From the NCBI GenBank assembly GCA_022702545.1, contig JAHRBC010000005.1, forward strand, positions 1,240,001 to 1,304,000: a stretch of DNA of 64,000 nucleotides, written 5' to 3'. The position numbers were made by a program, and so were the translations under genes. Each line of letters begins with the position of its first letter. Positions within the stretch are counted from its first letter, which is position 1. The notes beneath the pieces are model-generated. The model did no database searches. It had not been told where the DNA came from and was given only the letters and a program-made list of their open reading frames with translations. Shown one piece after another: positions 1 through 12,788 of the stretch. The DNA is from Phycomyces nitens (lineage: Eukaryota > Mucoromycota > Mucoromycetes > Mucorales > Phycomycetaceae).

Positions 1-497
1 CTACCTGTAACCGCCAGATAGAGTTTGTGATGCGTCTTCGGAGCGCAGTGTGCCATATTGGACTATCACCAAATTCTGGCCATTACATTGGATTTGCACG
101 TCTAGGGGTCCAGGATGATTCTGACTGGCTCAAGTTGGGTATGTGATCCTAAAAGACACAATAGATTGACTTATTCACTGGACAATTAGATGACATGGAT
201 ACAAACCAACGAGTAAGGACCATCAAAGGAAAGAATTCAGCAGAGGTATTCCGGGAACTGGCCAAGAATTCATATATCCTGTTTTATGAACTGGACAAGA
301 CGTGTGGGCATCCGGTCGATCCTGATCTTGCAGCACACACCAAATTACGAGACGAAAAGACGGTTGTTGGCGACAGAGAGTACTTTGAGCAAGTCACTCC
401 CGTAGATAACGATCAAGCCAACAGTCCTCATCTCCATCATCAAACCTCTAGTCAAAAGGTAAAAGAGCAACGTAACCCTGCTTGTAATCTCATGTAA
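1..497 (+). CDS. Ubiquitin carboxyl-terminal hydrolase (USP family), 3' end only
   Basis: This is the C-terminal end of a USP-type deubiquitinase, which cleaves ubiquitin from protein conjugates; the rest lies left of the window. Read from base 6, the first exon encodes the His-box of the USP catalytic core, with the pattern HIGLSPNSGHYIGFAR, where the His of SGHY is the catalytic histidine. It is followed by a Trp and, across an intron at 139-189 (GT..AG), by Asp-Asp, then AKNSYILFYE, the closing strand of the USP fold. The splice joins G138 to AT190 to restore an Asp codon. A hydrophilic tail of about 60 residues follows and the stop is TAA at 495-497. The family is clear from the ordered His, Asp and YILFYE motifs, but the exact USP subfamily cannot be told from the tail. 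Confidence 0.88.
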
Positions 498-785
498 TAT
501 ATGATCCTTCTTCTTTCTTCTTCTTTTTTAAAAATAATAATAATATATAAATGTAACTATATCAATAAACAATACTCATAGATAAATTATCTATTATTCT
601 CTACCATTTATTTATTCCAAAAACTCTATACTATATACATCCATTATATATATGTGTGCGTGTGCGTTTAAAATCACCGTCTTTAAAAAAATGTGAATAT
701 AAAAAATTGAGAGCCAAATGGAAAACACGGTCGCGTACTAATAATATTAATCAGTGAATGAGAATCATTGCCATGGTTACTTTGA
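498..785. other. Short intergenic region between USP and DNA2
   Basis: This is 288 bp of AT-rich sequence with TA-rich and GTGTGCG-type simple repeats. It should hold the USP terminator and the Dna2 promoter, but no specific element can be named. Confidence 0.4.
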
Positions 786-3700
786 ATGTCAGAATCACAC
801 CACAATCCAGATCAAACCAACAATCGAGCCAGTGAATGGGAAAAATCACCTACGATCCACACCTTTAAGAGACAGCGTCTTCGTCAAGGTCCAAATGACG
901 ATTGGAGATTGTAATTAGGCGTATTATTAATCATTGCTTTTTTTCTTTCCTTTAGGCATAAGCACCGAGATCTCTCCAAAGGCAGATCTTGTTAGCCTTG
1001 CTGAGCAAAGGAATCTGCCAGCAAATAATTTGAAGCGAAATCATCAATTTACTCCACCTGAAAGGTATGCCTCATCACTATCCTTCTGTTCAATAACAAA
1101 AGAATGCCTGCTATATTTGGTAGAGAATTATGGAGCAGTAAAATAAATCGTAAAAATCTTCAGATGGAAGCCCATCAAATACAGCAAAACTATATACAAA
1201 AAATAAATCAAGAATCCGATTGTTTGGCAGGACCAAGTTGTACCAAAAACATAGATTATGCATTTATCACAAAAGACCAAAGAGACCCGCCTTGTGAGAA
1301 ATGGAAGTTGATATTCCAATCAGACACCCCAAGCGACGATAGTATGTTTGGCCCTGATTTTGCCCCAGAAGATCTAGAGAAATTAGACTTTCTTGAGAAA
1401 CAATCCATCAATCCATCAAACAGTCAACAAGCCAAAGAAGTGGTCAATAACCAACAAAATCAGAACAGTAACAACGATGATGACGACGATATGTTTGGAG
1501 ACGATTTTCCATCGGGTGATCTTGACAAGCTGCTGTTTGAAATGGAAGATGTTCAAAAGGAGTCTGCCAAACAAAATGAACCGATATTCAAGGCTCCCGA
1601 CCCATCGCCTCTAAATAACCAAAAGGTTAGCAGCCTTGGATATAATGGGAATGGCACTAAAGATGATGTGTTTAGGAAGCACAATTAAAGATATTTAATG
1701 GAATCAAAAAGAGATACAGACGTTGTATTATTCTCGATATATTTTCACAGGGATACAATACATCTGAGATGGCTAACTTGCCAGAAAAGGTACGGCTGGA
1801 CTCACACTTGGATAGCATTCTCATGCTGATCAATCAAACAGGTCTTGGTCCTAATGGATAATGATGAAAACAAGCCAGTCCATGCTCATGTTCGTCAAGA
1901 CTGGCTAGAGACAACATTGTGTATTGGTATGAGCCTGAAAACAACCAAAAGATCTATATCACTGATTAATATGATGTATAGGTGATACCATTCACATACC
2001 ACTCAATGGAAAAGACAGACCTCTGTCAATAATCATAGACAATGAGAATAACTATATTATAACATGTCCAGATAATCTTATACCCATCACAACAATCGTC
2101 AATAGCTTCATTTGTCTTCGTAAATCCGTCCTACAACAAAAGAATGCCAGATCAATGAAATACACTCAAGCACTAGTTCACGGTGATATTATGCATCAAG
2201 TATTCCAATACGGATTAAAAACATCTGATTTTTCAGAGGATGGTCTTTGTACTGAGCTGATGCGTGTGATAAAAGCGTCCTTGATACCTCTTTCGGCCAT
2301 TGACCAAGATGAAGAAGAAGCGTTTGCGATTATGAAGGGAGATTTAGGCGCCATAAAAGCCTTTGGAGACATTTACATTGGCCCAGAACCAAAGCCAGAT
2401 GCGACATTATCCGATAATGTCGACAAACAATTTAAGCGAAAGTTGGATATTGATACCATTAGCATCAGTCGGGTCCTTGACATTGAAGAGAATCTTTGGA
2501 GCCCAACATATGGGATCAAGGGAATGATAGACGCAACCATCCAACTTGAAACAAGTCCAGACAAAAAGACTTTGATCATTCCATTTGAGCTCAAGACGGG
2601 AAAGGGAACCAAAGACATCTTTCACTGTGCCCAGACCTTGCTTTATACACTCTTGATGAGTGATCGATACGGTATGGTCTATTGCGACAATCTTTGTAAC
2701 AGCCAAACACTTATTGTTAAAACGTTTTGTATAGACATACCTATTGATTTAGGAGCCTTGTTTTATTCTCGCTCCAATAGGTTATTCCTACTTCCGGCCC
2801 TTAGGAATGAGTTGATGTCTCTTATCATTACACGCAATGACCTTGCCTTTGCCCTTGAGCAAGAAACCTTGCCTCCAATGATCAAGAGTCTTCACAATTG
2901 CCAAAACTGTGACATGGCCAATACCTGTCTAACAAACCACAAGGCAATAGAAGGTGGCAACGGCATAACAAGTGGTTTAGACGGCTGGTTCGACAAGAAT
3001 ACCGATCAATTGACTCTAGAGGATGCTGCATTTTTCCGTCACTGGCACAAATTGATTGACTTGGAAGAAGACAACTCAAACTATATGCGAAAAGATATCT
3101 GGATCCAGCCGGCCGAGCTTAGAGAGTTGAATGGAACGTAAGTTTATTAAAATGATATCCAGTTTATTGATTTTTTTGTTCTCTTGGAAAAGGTGTCTGA
3201 ACAACATGAGGATGAAGATTCCATTAAACAGCGAAAATGGTAGATTTACTCGATCGTTTTATCGAGACCCAGAGTACCAAGTGGACAAGAGTATAAAAGA
3301 GCTATCGGATTCACAAATCGAGCATGGAGATACTGTCATTATATCCAGTATCGACGGACATGTCAACCTTGGATCAGGAACCGTCGTGTCAATCGGTCCA
3401 GAGAATATTGTGATTCGATTCTATAATCCATTACGGAGGGCACCTAAAAAGGATCTCCTCTTTGACGAGGCTTCTAACCAAGTGTTTGAAAAAATTCTAC
3501 CGGACGCCATTAATAATGACTTTTATCGTATCGATAAAGACTTTTTGCCATCTGGGCTAGGAGTTCTGCGTCAAAACATTGTGACCCTTGTGTCCAAAGA
3601 AGAGAATGGTGGTGATGAGAAGCGAAAGAGGCTAATTGTCGATCTAGCGACACCTGCCTTTATCAACAATAGTTCGGCACCACCTCACAGTATTCCAGGA

Positions 3701-5657
3701 CTCAATTCTGATCAGCAACTCGCAGTCAATAAAGTTCTTTCTGGTAAAGTACAAGCCATAAATATAGCAAAGCAACAAAGAGGGGCTAATAGGTTATTAT
3801 ATAGCCAAAGACTATGCGTTGATTCTTGGTATGCCGGGTACTGGCAAGACAACAACCACGGCACATATTATCAAGGAGCTTGTTGCACGAAACAAGACTG
3901 TACTTGTTGCTGCCTATACGCATATTGCTATTGATAATGTGCTGATGAAAGTAAAGCAAAGTGGTGTTGAAGTACTACGTATTGGAAAATATGCCCAAGT
4001 AAGAATAAGTATACCCTAGGTGCCTGATTATACTCTCAATACAAATCATACTAATTACCGATATTTGACTCTTTAAAACCCTTTGCAGGTAGCACCTGAG
4101 TTGAGAGATAGTATGGTAGAATACAATCCAGAACTAGACTCTGTACAGGCCATCAGAGACTTTTATGATTCAAGAAAGGTCGTGGGCGTAACGTGTCTGG
4201 GTATTAAAAAGTAAGCAAACAAGTATATGGATAAAGTAGTATATCAATGTACTTATCTTTGTTCTCAAGCTCATTCTTTTATAATCGCAAGTTTGATTAT
4301 TGCATTATTGACGAGGCGTCTCAAATCACACTCCCTGTCTGTGTTGGACCTCTGCGCTATGCAGACACATTTGTGCTCGTGGGTGACCAGTACCAATTGT
4401 CTCCAGTTGTAAGCATTTTGCATTTGAAAAATCTTGTTTTCATGCTATACCTAACCATATCCTTGCATTAGATTAAAAATAACCAGGCCAATAACGGAGG
4501 TCTAGGCAAATCACTATTCAACCTATTGGCAGAAGCCCATCCTCAGTCTATTGTTTACCTCAAGTACCAATACCGGATGAACAAAGATATTATGCAAATA
4601 TGCAATACGTTTGTTTATGATAACAAGCTTAAATGTGGAAGCAATGCTATTGCCGCAAGTTCTCTAGAGATTCCACGGATAAACCAAGTCTTGGACGAAA
4701 TACACCAACCTAAATTAGACGAAGCCAAGGGGATTAGCTTGTGCAGTGGATCCCCTTGCTGGTTAAAAGACATTCTTGATCCAAGGTAAGACTAAAAGTA
4801 TAAAATCCAAAGTTTATGATCTGTTGGCAGGTATTGATTAATACAATAATAACCATACTTTTATGAACAGCCGCAAGGTTGTATTTGTAGATACAGATGC
4901 ACTTGAAGGAAAGGAAGAAAGACCTCTTAGTGGACACCCACAAAATCCTACGGAGCTCAAGTTGATCCACCAAGTAAAGACAATCGAAATATAAAACCAT
5001 GGATCCAAAAAATATGATATTCACTCGTTTTTAGATTGTACAAACTATGCTTGGGTCTGGTATCAAAGTGGATCAATTGGGTGTCATATCAGTCTACCGT
5101 TCTCAATTAAGAGCAGCAGCCCAATGCTTTGAGTACATAAAACACTTGGAGATATCAACCATTGATAGATACCAGGGACGTGACAAAGACTGCATCATCA
5201 TCTCCCTGGTTCGTAATAATCCACAGAAACAGGTAATAATTAGCTTAAAAAAAAAAGAAGACTTTAGAAATACTGGCTCATGAAAAAAAATTCTAGACAG
5301 GAGACTTATTAAAAGATTGGAAACGGATCAACGTTGCAATGACACGAGCCAAGAAGAAAATGATATTAATTGGATCTGAATCAACTCTCGACACATTCAT
5401 ACTATTCAAAAGACTGTTGGCCATGCTGCGAGCAAACAACTGGGTATGTGTCTTCTACAGTGAACAGCCGAAATGATTTATTCCAACTAATACATGTATA
5501 CATATAGATTTACAAACTTCCTCAAAATGCTGACATAAGCCATTCAATACCACAAAATGACCAAATTAACAAGACGAAAAAAAGCAAAATACACATTACA
5601 CCCAACTCCTTGAGAAGCAAGGCCATATTGGCAGATTATGTTCCCGAGACATCCTGA
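786..5657 (+). CDS. DNA2: DNA replication ATP-dependent helicase/nuclease Dna2
   Basis: Dna2 is a nuclear nuclease/helicase for Okazaki-flap processing and DNA end resection. Domain order fits the family. After an acidic N-terminus comes the nuclease domain, with [12 protein letters not shown] (metal-binding Asp), [10 protein letters not shown] (E-x-K) and an Fe-S cluster made of a Cys in [11 protein letters not shown] plus [10 protein letters not shown]. The superfamily 1 helicase follows: Walker [16 protein letters not shown] box [37 protein letters not shown] and [15 protein letters not shown]. At least 14 exons are needed. Introns I could place include 911-962, 1065-1123, 1626-1690, 1790-1841, 1927-1981, 3138-3192, 3744-3810, 3999-4088 and 4211-4269; more occur near 4.4, 4.8, 5.0, 5.25 and 5.45 kb. 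The stop is TGA at 5655-5657. The start at ATG 786 is the least certain part, because it needs acceptor AG at 961-962 to keep frame. ATG 895 in another frame is an alternative. Identity is very secure. Confidence 0.95.
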
Positions 5658-6284
5658 GTACCTACTATAAATATTTACTCCTATTTTAATTAACCTGGAC
5701 CCATTATATTGAACCACCTGTAAAGACTATAAGATAGATGGAAAAAATAAACGCCGAAATATACTTGGCTATCAAGAGCATTCCTGATATTTTAAAAGGT
5801 TAAAAAGTTAATCCTAGTAGATTCACAAAGGGCTAGCCAGACAATAAACAGGTATCAGGTTTTAATGATTGGTTTGAACCATTGATTTGATCTATAAAAT
5901 CATTCCTGATAAATATATTTATAATGCCAAGATACTCTATAGTGCTTGATGGCCTTTATACACAATGTTCAAAAAAGAATGTTGGGTGCTCGATAAAGTG
6001 GCTCTTGTCATCCAAGTATACTCGATAAAAGGCCATTGGCTGGATATTTTGGAATATAAAGATTATTGGCCAAACAAAAAAAAAGGAGAATATTCCGGGT
6101 GAATATCATGTTCACTATAGGATAATTTATCTATTTGATTAATTGATTATATTTAACTTCTAGTTGTATAGCTGGATTTATCCCAAGAATTATCCCTTGC
6201 GGGTCTGCTTTTGTAGAAAATTGACTAGAGTAGGTTGTTGTTATTGTTGTTGTTGTTGTGTGCGTGTGTGTGTGTGTGATGGTT
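5658..6284. other. Gene-free region between convergent DNA2 and a secreted protein gene
   Basis: About 630 bp of AT-rich sequence between two convergent genes. A GTT/GTG simple-repeat tract lies at about 6235-6278. No coding or RNA feature was recognised. Confidence 0.5.
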
Positions 6285-6792
6285 TCATAGAGTGGATTCA
6301 ATAGTATTCGGTTGTGGTGTCTCTGCTACGACACTCTCTTCCATACTTGCATTCACTCCTTCAGTTTCAGTGCCATTTGGTGCCGATGTAACCTGAGGAG
6401 GCTCTTCGTACCCAGAAGGGGATACTGGCTGGAAGCAATGGTCAGGAAACCCTTGTGAACCCAAGAATAGGTTAAAGACTGCAAGAGGATATATTGGCAT
6501 ACAAGACATTGCTTACCTGGAAGGTTCTCCTCACAGCCAAACTGGCACACTTCAGAAATTTGCCAACCATTGAGTTCTGTACAAATGTAAAGGTTCATTG
6601 CATCTTTGGCAACGCTTGTTCCGCAATAATAACCTTCGCCTGTGTACAAAATAAAAAAGGTTAGACTTGCTGGTTCTGATATGTTTAATGGCCATTAAGA
6701 TCTTTTGTGAATTAGACAATACCATTAGGGCAATTCTGAGAGGCAACACTTGCAATCAAGCTAATGAGGACAATTGGAAAGATTAGCAGCAT
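6285..6792 (-). CDS. Small secreted cysteine-rich protein (three exons)
   Basis: No family was recognised. Reading from ATG at 6792 on the minus strand, the first exon encodes a hydrophobic signal peptide (MLLIFPIVLISLIASVAS) with a likely cleavage after VAS. Two introns, about 6722-6641 and 6513-6462, have GT..AG ends and split codons that rejoin in frame. The mature part is about 100 residues. It has six cysteines in its first half (NC, YYCG, YICT, EVCQ, FGCEE, DHCF), which suggests three disulfides. A Ser/Thr/Glu-rich tail with NGT and NAS N-glycosylation sites follows and ends at a stop at 6285. The layout (signal peptide, compact Cys-rich core, disordered tail) is typical of fungal secreted small proteins. 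An effector-like or cell-wall role is only inference. Confidence 0.72.
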
Positions 6793-8299
6793 ATCTGTTT
6801 CAGAAACCCTGTTTACAAATCAGGCAATTGCCTTTTAAGAGTTTGTATGTCGGACTTACAATATTTTCAAAAAGCTTGTTTGGATTCTACTACAGTTCTC
6901 ATGGCTCTAGATCAACATTTAATCTATTTTTACAAGTCAATATATATACTGTTTGTGACCTTTCAAATACCAATATACTCCACTCTATAGAATTAATTCA
7001 CCATAATCCTTTGAATAACATATGGCTAAACATCAATTAGCCGGGCAACAACTAGGATATTATTGGAGCCAAGGCCTTTGGTGTAAATCTAAACTATCTG
7101 GTCCAAGATACTATGAAAGTTATGCCGTATTTCAAAAGTCGCATTAATATTATAAGTTTTGTACACAGCATTCCAATAGAATATTAATTGCAATTAGTAA
7201 TGAACGAATAAAAACAGAAAAATACAAGATTCTACAGTTTAATGACAATAAATCATGATAATTATGATCTATTTATGACCATCTATTTTTGGAACACTGT
7301 TTAGCCTTTACACACCACATAAGCCAGTGTATATTTTGAATATTTTCTGATAGTCTTTGTCAATAGCTATACAAATGTATACTATCCAGGCTTCACAGCT
7401 ACTGATCATGGTTGTTTATATGTATAAATAATTAAATAGTTTATCCTATATGTATTACCGGGTCAATATATTTAGCATTTGGTTATCTGATTAAAAAAAA
7501 AAGAAGTCCGAGATCATTAAATTCTTAAATATATTAATATTATATACAATAGGCCACCAGATCCCACCTTTAAGAGCCTGTCATTAGGATCAATAAAATA
7601 TACAACCTATTCAATAGGGAAGTATCCTCCCACAACAGCATTTATTATTATTAAATAAATCAATAAACCTTTTTCCCTTACAAATACTCCTGACCCTTAT
7701 ACAAAGCAATATTATGGAGAGAAATCTTTTTTTTTAAAAATATATATATATAGTATTTATGTGCAAGAATTAGTTCCAATGCTATTTTTTTCTATTTGCC
7801 AACATAAAAAAAAAACCATTTCTTCATTTCTTTAAGGGTTTTTGATTCAACATTTGTCTATGAAGGAAACTTTCGAAAATAACTTGGTTTTACTTTATTA
7901 CTTGTAAAAAGCAAATGATTCTACAAGTAGACGATATGTCTATTTCAACAGCTTGATGAACATATTGGAACAAGAGGTTTGGACAGAATTTTGCACCCAA
8001 GTAAAAAGCAATCAAAATAATTCCAAAGCAAAAAATATCTGGAGCTTATTTATTAAGCAGATGTTATGAAATTAACTTTATAAAAGTTTGTTTTCCCAAG
8101 TCATGGCTTCGTTTAGACAATTAATAACCATCAAGTCTATGTAAATATTATATATACACTCAATACACATTATGTTTATAATTACATGAATAACATAGTG
8201 GAGGGTATATAGAACACTGCTTATTCACTCACAGAAATACCAAGACAAATTCATCACAATGTCTTTTTTGCTACTTGGTATATTCTTTAGAATAATTGG
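6793..8299. other. Long AT-rich gene-free region
   Basis: No coding region, RNA gene or repeat could be supported in these 1.5 kb. Only short A/T runs and TA repeats are visible. The right end merges into a decayed Tc1 copy whose 5' boundary I could not fix. Confidence 0.45.
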
Positions 8300-9112
8300 T
8301 AGTAGCCATATACAAATCCCTTCGCATAGTAATGAGCCGCCATTCAAACTCCAAATATCTTATCAATACTACATTCTTATTATTTTCTTTTTATACCCTT
8401 TTTTTTTACTCATTTGAATCACACCATTTCATTATATTAGTAAGAAACTCCTTTATAAGCAAAAGCAATTTTCAGATTATTAGAAATATCTGATCATTGG
8501 AGGTGTTCTTCATGACATCTCAGTTTGTCATGTAAACCAAGACAAATACACCCAAAGCAACTATCCAAATATCCAGACAAAGATACAAAACAGGCACTGA
8601 GCTTGTTGAAAATGAAAAAAAAAATAACGTTCAAAGATTCTTAATGAGCGCAATTCATGCCATTTTAAGATTGAAATGAAAAAATAATCGCAAGGCTACA
8701 CTTGGAGAGCTGACAAGCTTCATGAGAGACACAACAAACAATTACATCTCCAAGGCCACTTTTCACCATGCAATTTGTATAATGTGAATGTCATATTGTT
8801 GCCCTGTGTTAAAGTCATAACTACCCAAAGGGCACAAAAATAAGCATTTGGTCTTTGCGCATCACTCCAAGAAAAGCAACCGACAATGGGGTCATATCGA
8901 GAGTGATCAATCTAGTTTCATACTTTTTCCCAAGGATAAAAACAGGATAATGCGATACCTTTTAGTGGAAAGGTTAAGAAAAGCCTGAATTGTATCAGGA
9001 ATCCTGTTTTACGGTGGTTCAGTAATTGTGTGAGGCTATGTGTTGTAAGGACAGTTTTACCCTCTAAAGATCATAATAAATATTCTCAACCAGTATAACT
9101 ATTAATATATTA
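8300..9112 (+). mobile_element. Decayed Tc1/mariner copy A, 5' part
   Basis: Six-frame reading gives broken fragments of a Tc1-type transposase. The clearest lies near 8840-9050: a His-rich stretch followed by QWGHIESDQSSF (first catalytic Asp region) and then a GGSVIVWG-like motif, with frameshifts and stops between. The sequence is similar at DNA level to copy B at 28900-30285. Similarity stops at the TA at 9111-9112, where a 4.4-kb element is inserted, and resumes at 13527. Not functional. Confidence 0.7.
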
Positions 9113-9132
9113 GAGAGTTTCGTTAATAAGTC
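9113..9132 (+). repeat. Left terminal inverted repeat of the 4.4-kb element
   Basis: A 20-bp terminus that pairs with 13507-13526 with one mismatch. It is immediately preceded by the TA target duplicate. Confidence 0.85.
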
Positions 9133-9430
9133 GAAAATCCATTTATATTCTGACAATTGGGATCTTTAAGATTTTTATTTCGGAAAAAGCCTACTACATT
9201 TAATATTTTAGCCACCATAATAAACAATTTAGTTGCTAAATCTATCTGGCTCATGCTATCTTCCTATTTTGTCAAACAGCCACTTGTGGTGGAGAGAGCC
9301 TTTAATATTTTGCTTCCAACTCTTTACAAATGTTAAGATAAATGCCAAAACAAAGATCATCTAATGAATCACTGCATTGATGTTTCATCAAAAACTACTC
9401 ATACATAGTTAAGGATTAAGTATTTTTATT

Positions 9431-11099
9431 TTATTTTATTTTTTCAAGAAGGAATGTGGAGTTGCGATGATGTGCGCGTAGAGTTTCTTCCTTGGGAACA
9501 TGGATACAGCCATTGTGTTCATCAATGAGCTGTTCAGTCACCAAGTCTTGCTCTTGAAGCATATCCTGTTTAATACATATGATAAATATTGCTCTGTTGT
9601 CCATGTATATATATGTCAGTCGATGCTTACCATCAGTCGTGCAATGAATTCAAAAGCTTGAACCCAATACTTGCGCTGATTCCAACGACTGGGAATGAGA
9701 GCAGAGCGCTCCCACAGGCAGGCACAGCGACCGTCATTAATTACAAATGTCGATAGCAAAGTTATTTTATGCCCAACAACTTGTATGCCAAAGGTGCGTT
9801 TCTTGGTAAACGTAATGTGAGATGCCTGTTGATATCGACTCTTTTCCTCCTGTAAGCACACTGATGTATACTCCAAAAGCTTCAGTGTATCTTCCTCGGT
9901 ATGAGAGCCATCAACTTGACTGTATGAAAGAAAATCAGGTTCGTATGTAGTATAAACAGTTAAAATTTTATACCCAGAGTATTCAATCAAGATGCGATTG
10001 ATGTCATCCAACAATGTTGTTCCAATACCGTCCATGAGTTTTACGTGTTGGGGCATGCAGATTGACAACCCTTTCTCGCCCCTAATAGGTCCTACTTGTT
10101 GGAATCAAATGACATCAGAAAAAGTCACTTACCAAACAAACGCCACAGAGTTTATGATTGCTGAGAGATACTTGAAAATGGGAACAATCGATTCAACAAA
10201 CGGTGTGCGTTCGTTTGTTGTCGATGGGTATTCAGGCTTCACTGATATTGACCAAAAGTCTGTCAATACAAGCCGTATCAAGTCAATGAACTTCTTATCA
10301 TCTTTTGGAATATCATCTTCGTATCCATGAGTCCACAGATATTGGCGGATGTTTTCAATAGGTTGATCAATCGCGCTTTTGAGGAAATCAAATGCTATTG
10401 GTCGTTTGTGAAGAGATGCATTGCTTGCTTGATTCTCCTTGTTTTGTTCATATCCTTCAATGAGATCTGCAGGCGTATCTGGCATATTTTCCTCACTGAT
10501 TTTGATAGAGTACAATGTACTAAGCTGGTTGCAATTTTCGGTTGAGATATGTGGCTTTTGTGTCGATGTCAATGATTTCATCTGTGGTGTAAGGTGGTAT
10601 TTTTTCTCGGTCTTTTTCATGGCCACCTCACCCTAACAGAAAATAAATTATAAATGCACTCTTTGTAGATCAGCGCATTGGTTACCAGCTCAAAAGAATC
10701 AGTAGACTTGCGCCTTACTGATGAACTCGGTCCACTTTGGTTTCCGAGCTGATTGATAGTGACCTTGCTATGCGATTTCCATTGATCCGCGATCTTGTTC
10801 GTTGCCACAATATTCTCACCGTTATATAGCTTTTCAAAAGTCTAATAGCAGAATATTAATGATCATCTCCAACTAAACAGCAGTTTTACATTTAACGTCG
10901 ATTTTAACAATGCTATATATGTAGCTTGTTGTGGTTGACTCCAAGCCAAAATATCCAAATCTTCTTGCACTTTACTGCTGATGTCTGAAGCTGAAAGAGA
11001 CTCATCCATGCAGCGATATATATCAAAACATTTTTTAATTTCCCATTTTAAAGGAGTCGTTTCCATGAGGTAACCGAGTACAGTAGTGTTGCTCTTCAT
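9431..11099 (-). CDS. Unrecognised protein of the 4.4-kb element; possible PD-(D/E)XK-like nuclease
   Basis: I do not recognise the family with certainty. Starting at ATG 11099, six exons join in frame through GT-AG introns to give roughly 465 residues with no stop. The exons start near MKSNTT, TFEKLYN, GEVAMKK, GEKGLSI, QVDGSHT and DMLQEQD. The last exon ends LEKIK with TAA at 9431-9433, inside the subterminal inverted repeat. A central block has ERTPFVESIVPIFKYLS. Next comes an Asp in LMDGIG, then LIEYSG about 15 residues on, then basic and Trp-containing segments. The spaced D...E-x-S/G pattern resembles PD-(D/E)XK folds seen in large families of uncharacterised mucoralean proteins; this is inference. 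The gene appears intact although it sits inside a decayed transposon, which implies recent insertion or selection. Confidence 0.62.
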
Positions 11100-11102
11100 C
11101 AA

Positions 11103-12465
11103 ATCAATAAAACCAAGAGAGAATGAAGGAAAGAGGCGCGAAAAAAGAATCTTTCATAGCTCGCTATAAATTTATTTATTCATGACAGAGTGTGACAATC
11201 CAGATTATTCATCAGGAACTCCGTCCTTCCAATGAGGTTTAAGTTTTCTACGCCACGCTTTTTTTTGTTTCATTAAACTTCTTCTATACCCATATAGTTC
11301 GTTATATCTTTCATGCCACGTATCGAGGCTCAATTACAGATCTCATACCTGGTGAGAAAAATATATATATCTAAATTTGATAATTTAGTTTGAATTCCGC
11401 CATTTTTTGTATACCATTTATGGAACCCATATAAAGTCTACATTTAAACATTTATATCCTTGACACGTAGGGTACTTGAGTTGGGCAAAGTAGCTAGTTA
11501 CGGGACTATAAACTATTGTCAAGATGTGTTTGACAATAGAGCTGCACCAAGGTTTTGGGATGGGTCAAGTAATATTAATGACTAGGCGTATGGAAATGAG
11601 ATCAGTTGTCAATTTATATATATATAAAGTGTTTTTAACGAGGTAAAAAGAGATATACTTTATTCATCTTTGCAAAACTTCCTCTCAAATGGCCTCCTTA
11701 ACCACTATATTCCTTTACTATTCACCCACATCCAACCACCATATACCCACTGTCTCAACCTCTTTAAAGTTAGCCAATTATGTTAACGTTATCTTCCTGG
11801 ACCGAATTTGATTCATGCACAGCCATGTGCACATTCCACCTGTGCAAATAGCAAATCCTGTGCTACGTCACCGCTATTACCCAATCTATGCCAACAAAAA
11901 CAGAAGATATAATTCCCAACCTTTCATAAATCAAAGCTACACTACGCAACAAAGGTAAAACATTTTTATAACAATCATTTCAGCTGGTGTCCTGTTCAAC
12001 AATTCACAATCTCCATCTTCAACACTGGACGCGTAAAGAAAAGCTTTCTTAAATTAAACTCATCTTTCTGATTATTCTTTCCTCTAGTCAATTATCAAAA
12101 CCCCTTTTTAAATCGAAAAGCCGAGGTAAACTGTCTTGTTCTCACGTCTTTTATGTTGCTACCCTTGCATGCTTGCCGTGATGACTGCCGCTCTATTTTG
12201 CCACTGCCGCTTTACAAGGAATATTCTTGTACATGTTGCCGGTGGATTCACATAATGGAAGTGCCGGTTGTCATGCCGACTTGCTTGTCTCTTGCCGGAT
12301 TAATATTGACTATTAATCTGCCGGGGGTTTGGTTAAAGTGACATTCTGAACAGCTTTGAGATCTCATCAGCTTGATCAACTTGGTAAGTGAATCGATTAG
12401 AACTTTCACCGATATACTCTCATTGTGTGTGTGTGTGTTTTTTTTAGTCAGATCCGAGGTAATCA
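11103..12465. other. Non-coding or degenerate interior of the 4.4-kb element
   Basis: No gene can be supported. A relatively GC-rich patch near 12150-12345 has repeated TGCCGG motifs and an open frame without recognisable content. A GT run with polypyrimidine tract ending in AG at about 12422-12451 looks like an intron end ahead of the duplicated exon that follows. Confidence 0.4.
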
Positions 12466-12653
12466 TGATTGGGTTCAAACTTTTGAACTGGTTGCACGAC
12501 TAATGGTAAGCATCGACTGACATGTACATGCCCAATAGAGCAATATTTCTCATATGTATTAAACAGGATATGCTTCAAGAGCAAGACTTGGTGACAGAAC
12601 AGCTCATTGATGAGCACAATCGCAACTCCACATTTACTCTTGAAAAAATAAAA
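12454..12653 (+). pseudogene. Inverted second copy of the terminal exons of the element's gene
   Basis: This segment on the plus strand reads WVQTFELVARLM, an intron starting GTAAGCATCGACTGACAT, then DMLQEQDLVTEQLIDEHN and a stop after LEKIK. The minus-strand gene at 9431-11099 has the same arrangement, the same intron position and nearly the same residues. Relative to that copy, 45 nt (15 codons) are missing in frame just before RNST. No matching upstream exons are seen on this side, so it is a partial copy that forms the right subterminal inverted repeat. Confidence 0.78.
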
Positions 12654-12660
12654 TAAAAAT

Positions 12661-12788
12661 TATCTTGTCTAATTCATCCTGTGCTTGATATCGTTCATCA
12701 TATCATTAAAACCCAATATCCCAGTTTTTACAAAATAAAACAAGATAATTCAAGAACATGGTCATGGCTTATTATCCAATTTGGTAGC
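12661..12788. repeat. Small insertion within the right arm
   Basis: About 128 bp interrupt the similarity between the two arms. The insertion is flanked on both sides by AAATAAAATAAAAAT. TATCTTG at its left end and CAAGATA at 12741-12747 are inverted. It could be a miniature element or a local duplication at an A/T-rich site. Confidence 0.4.
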
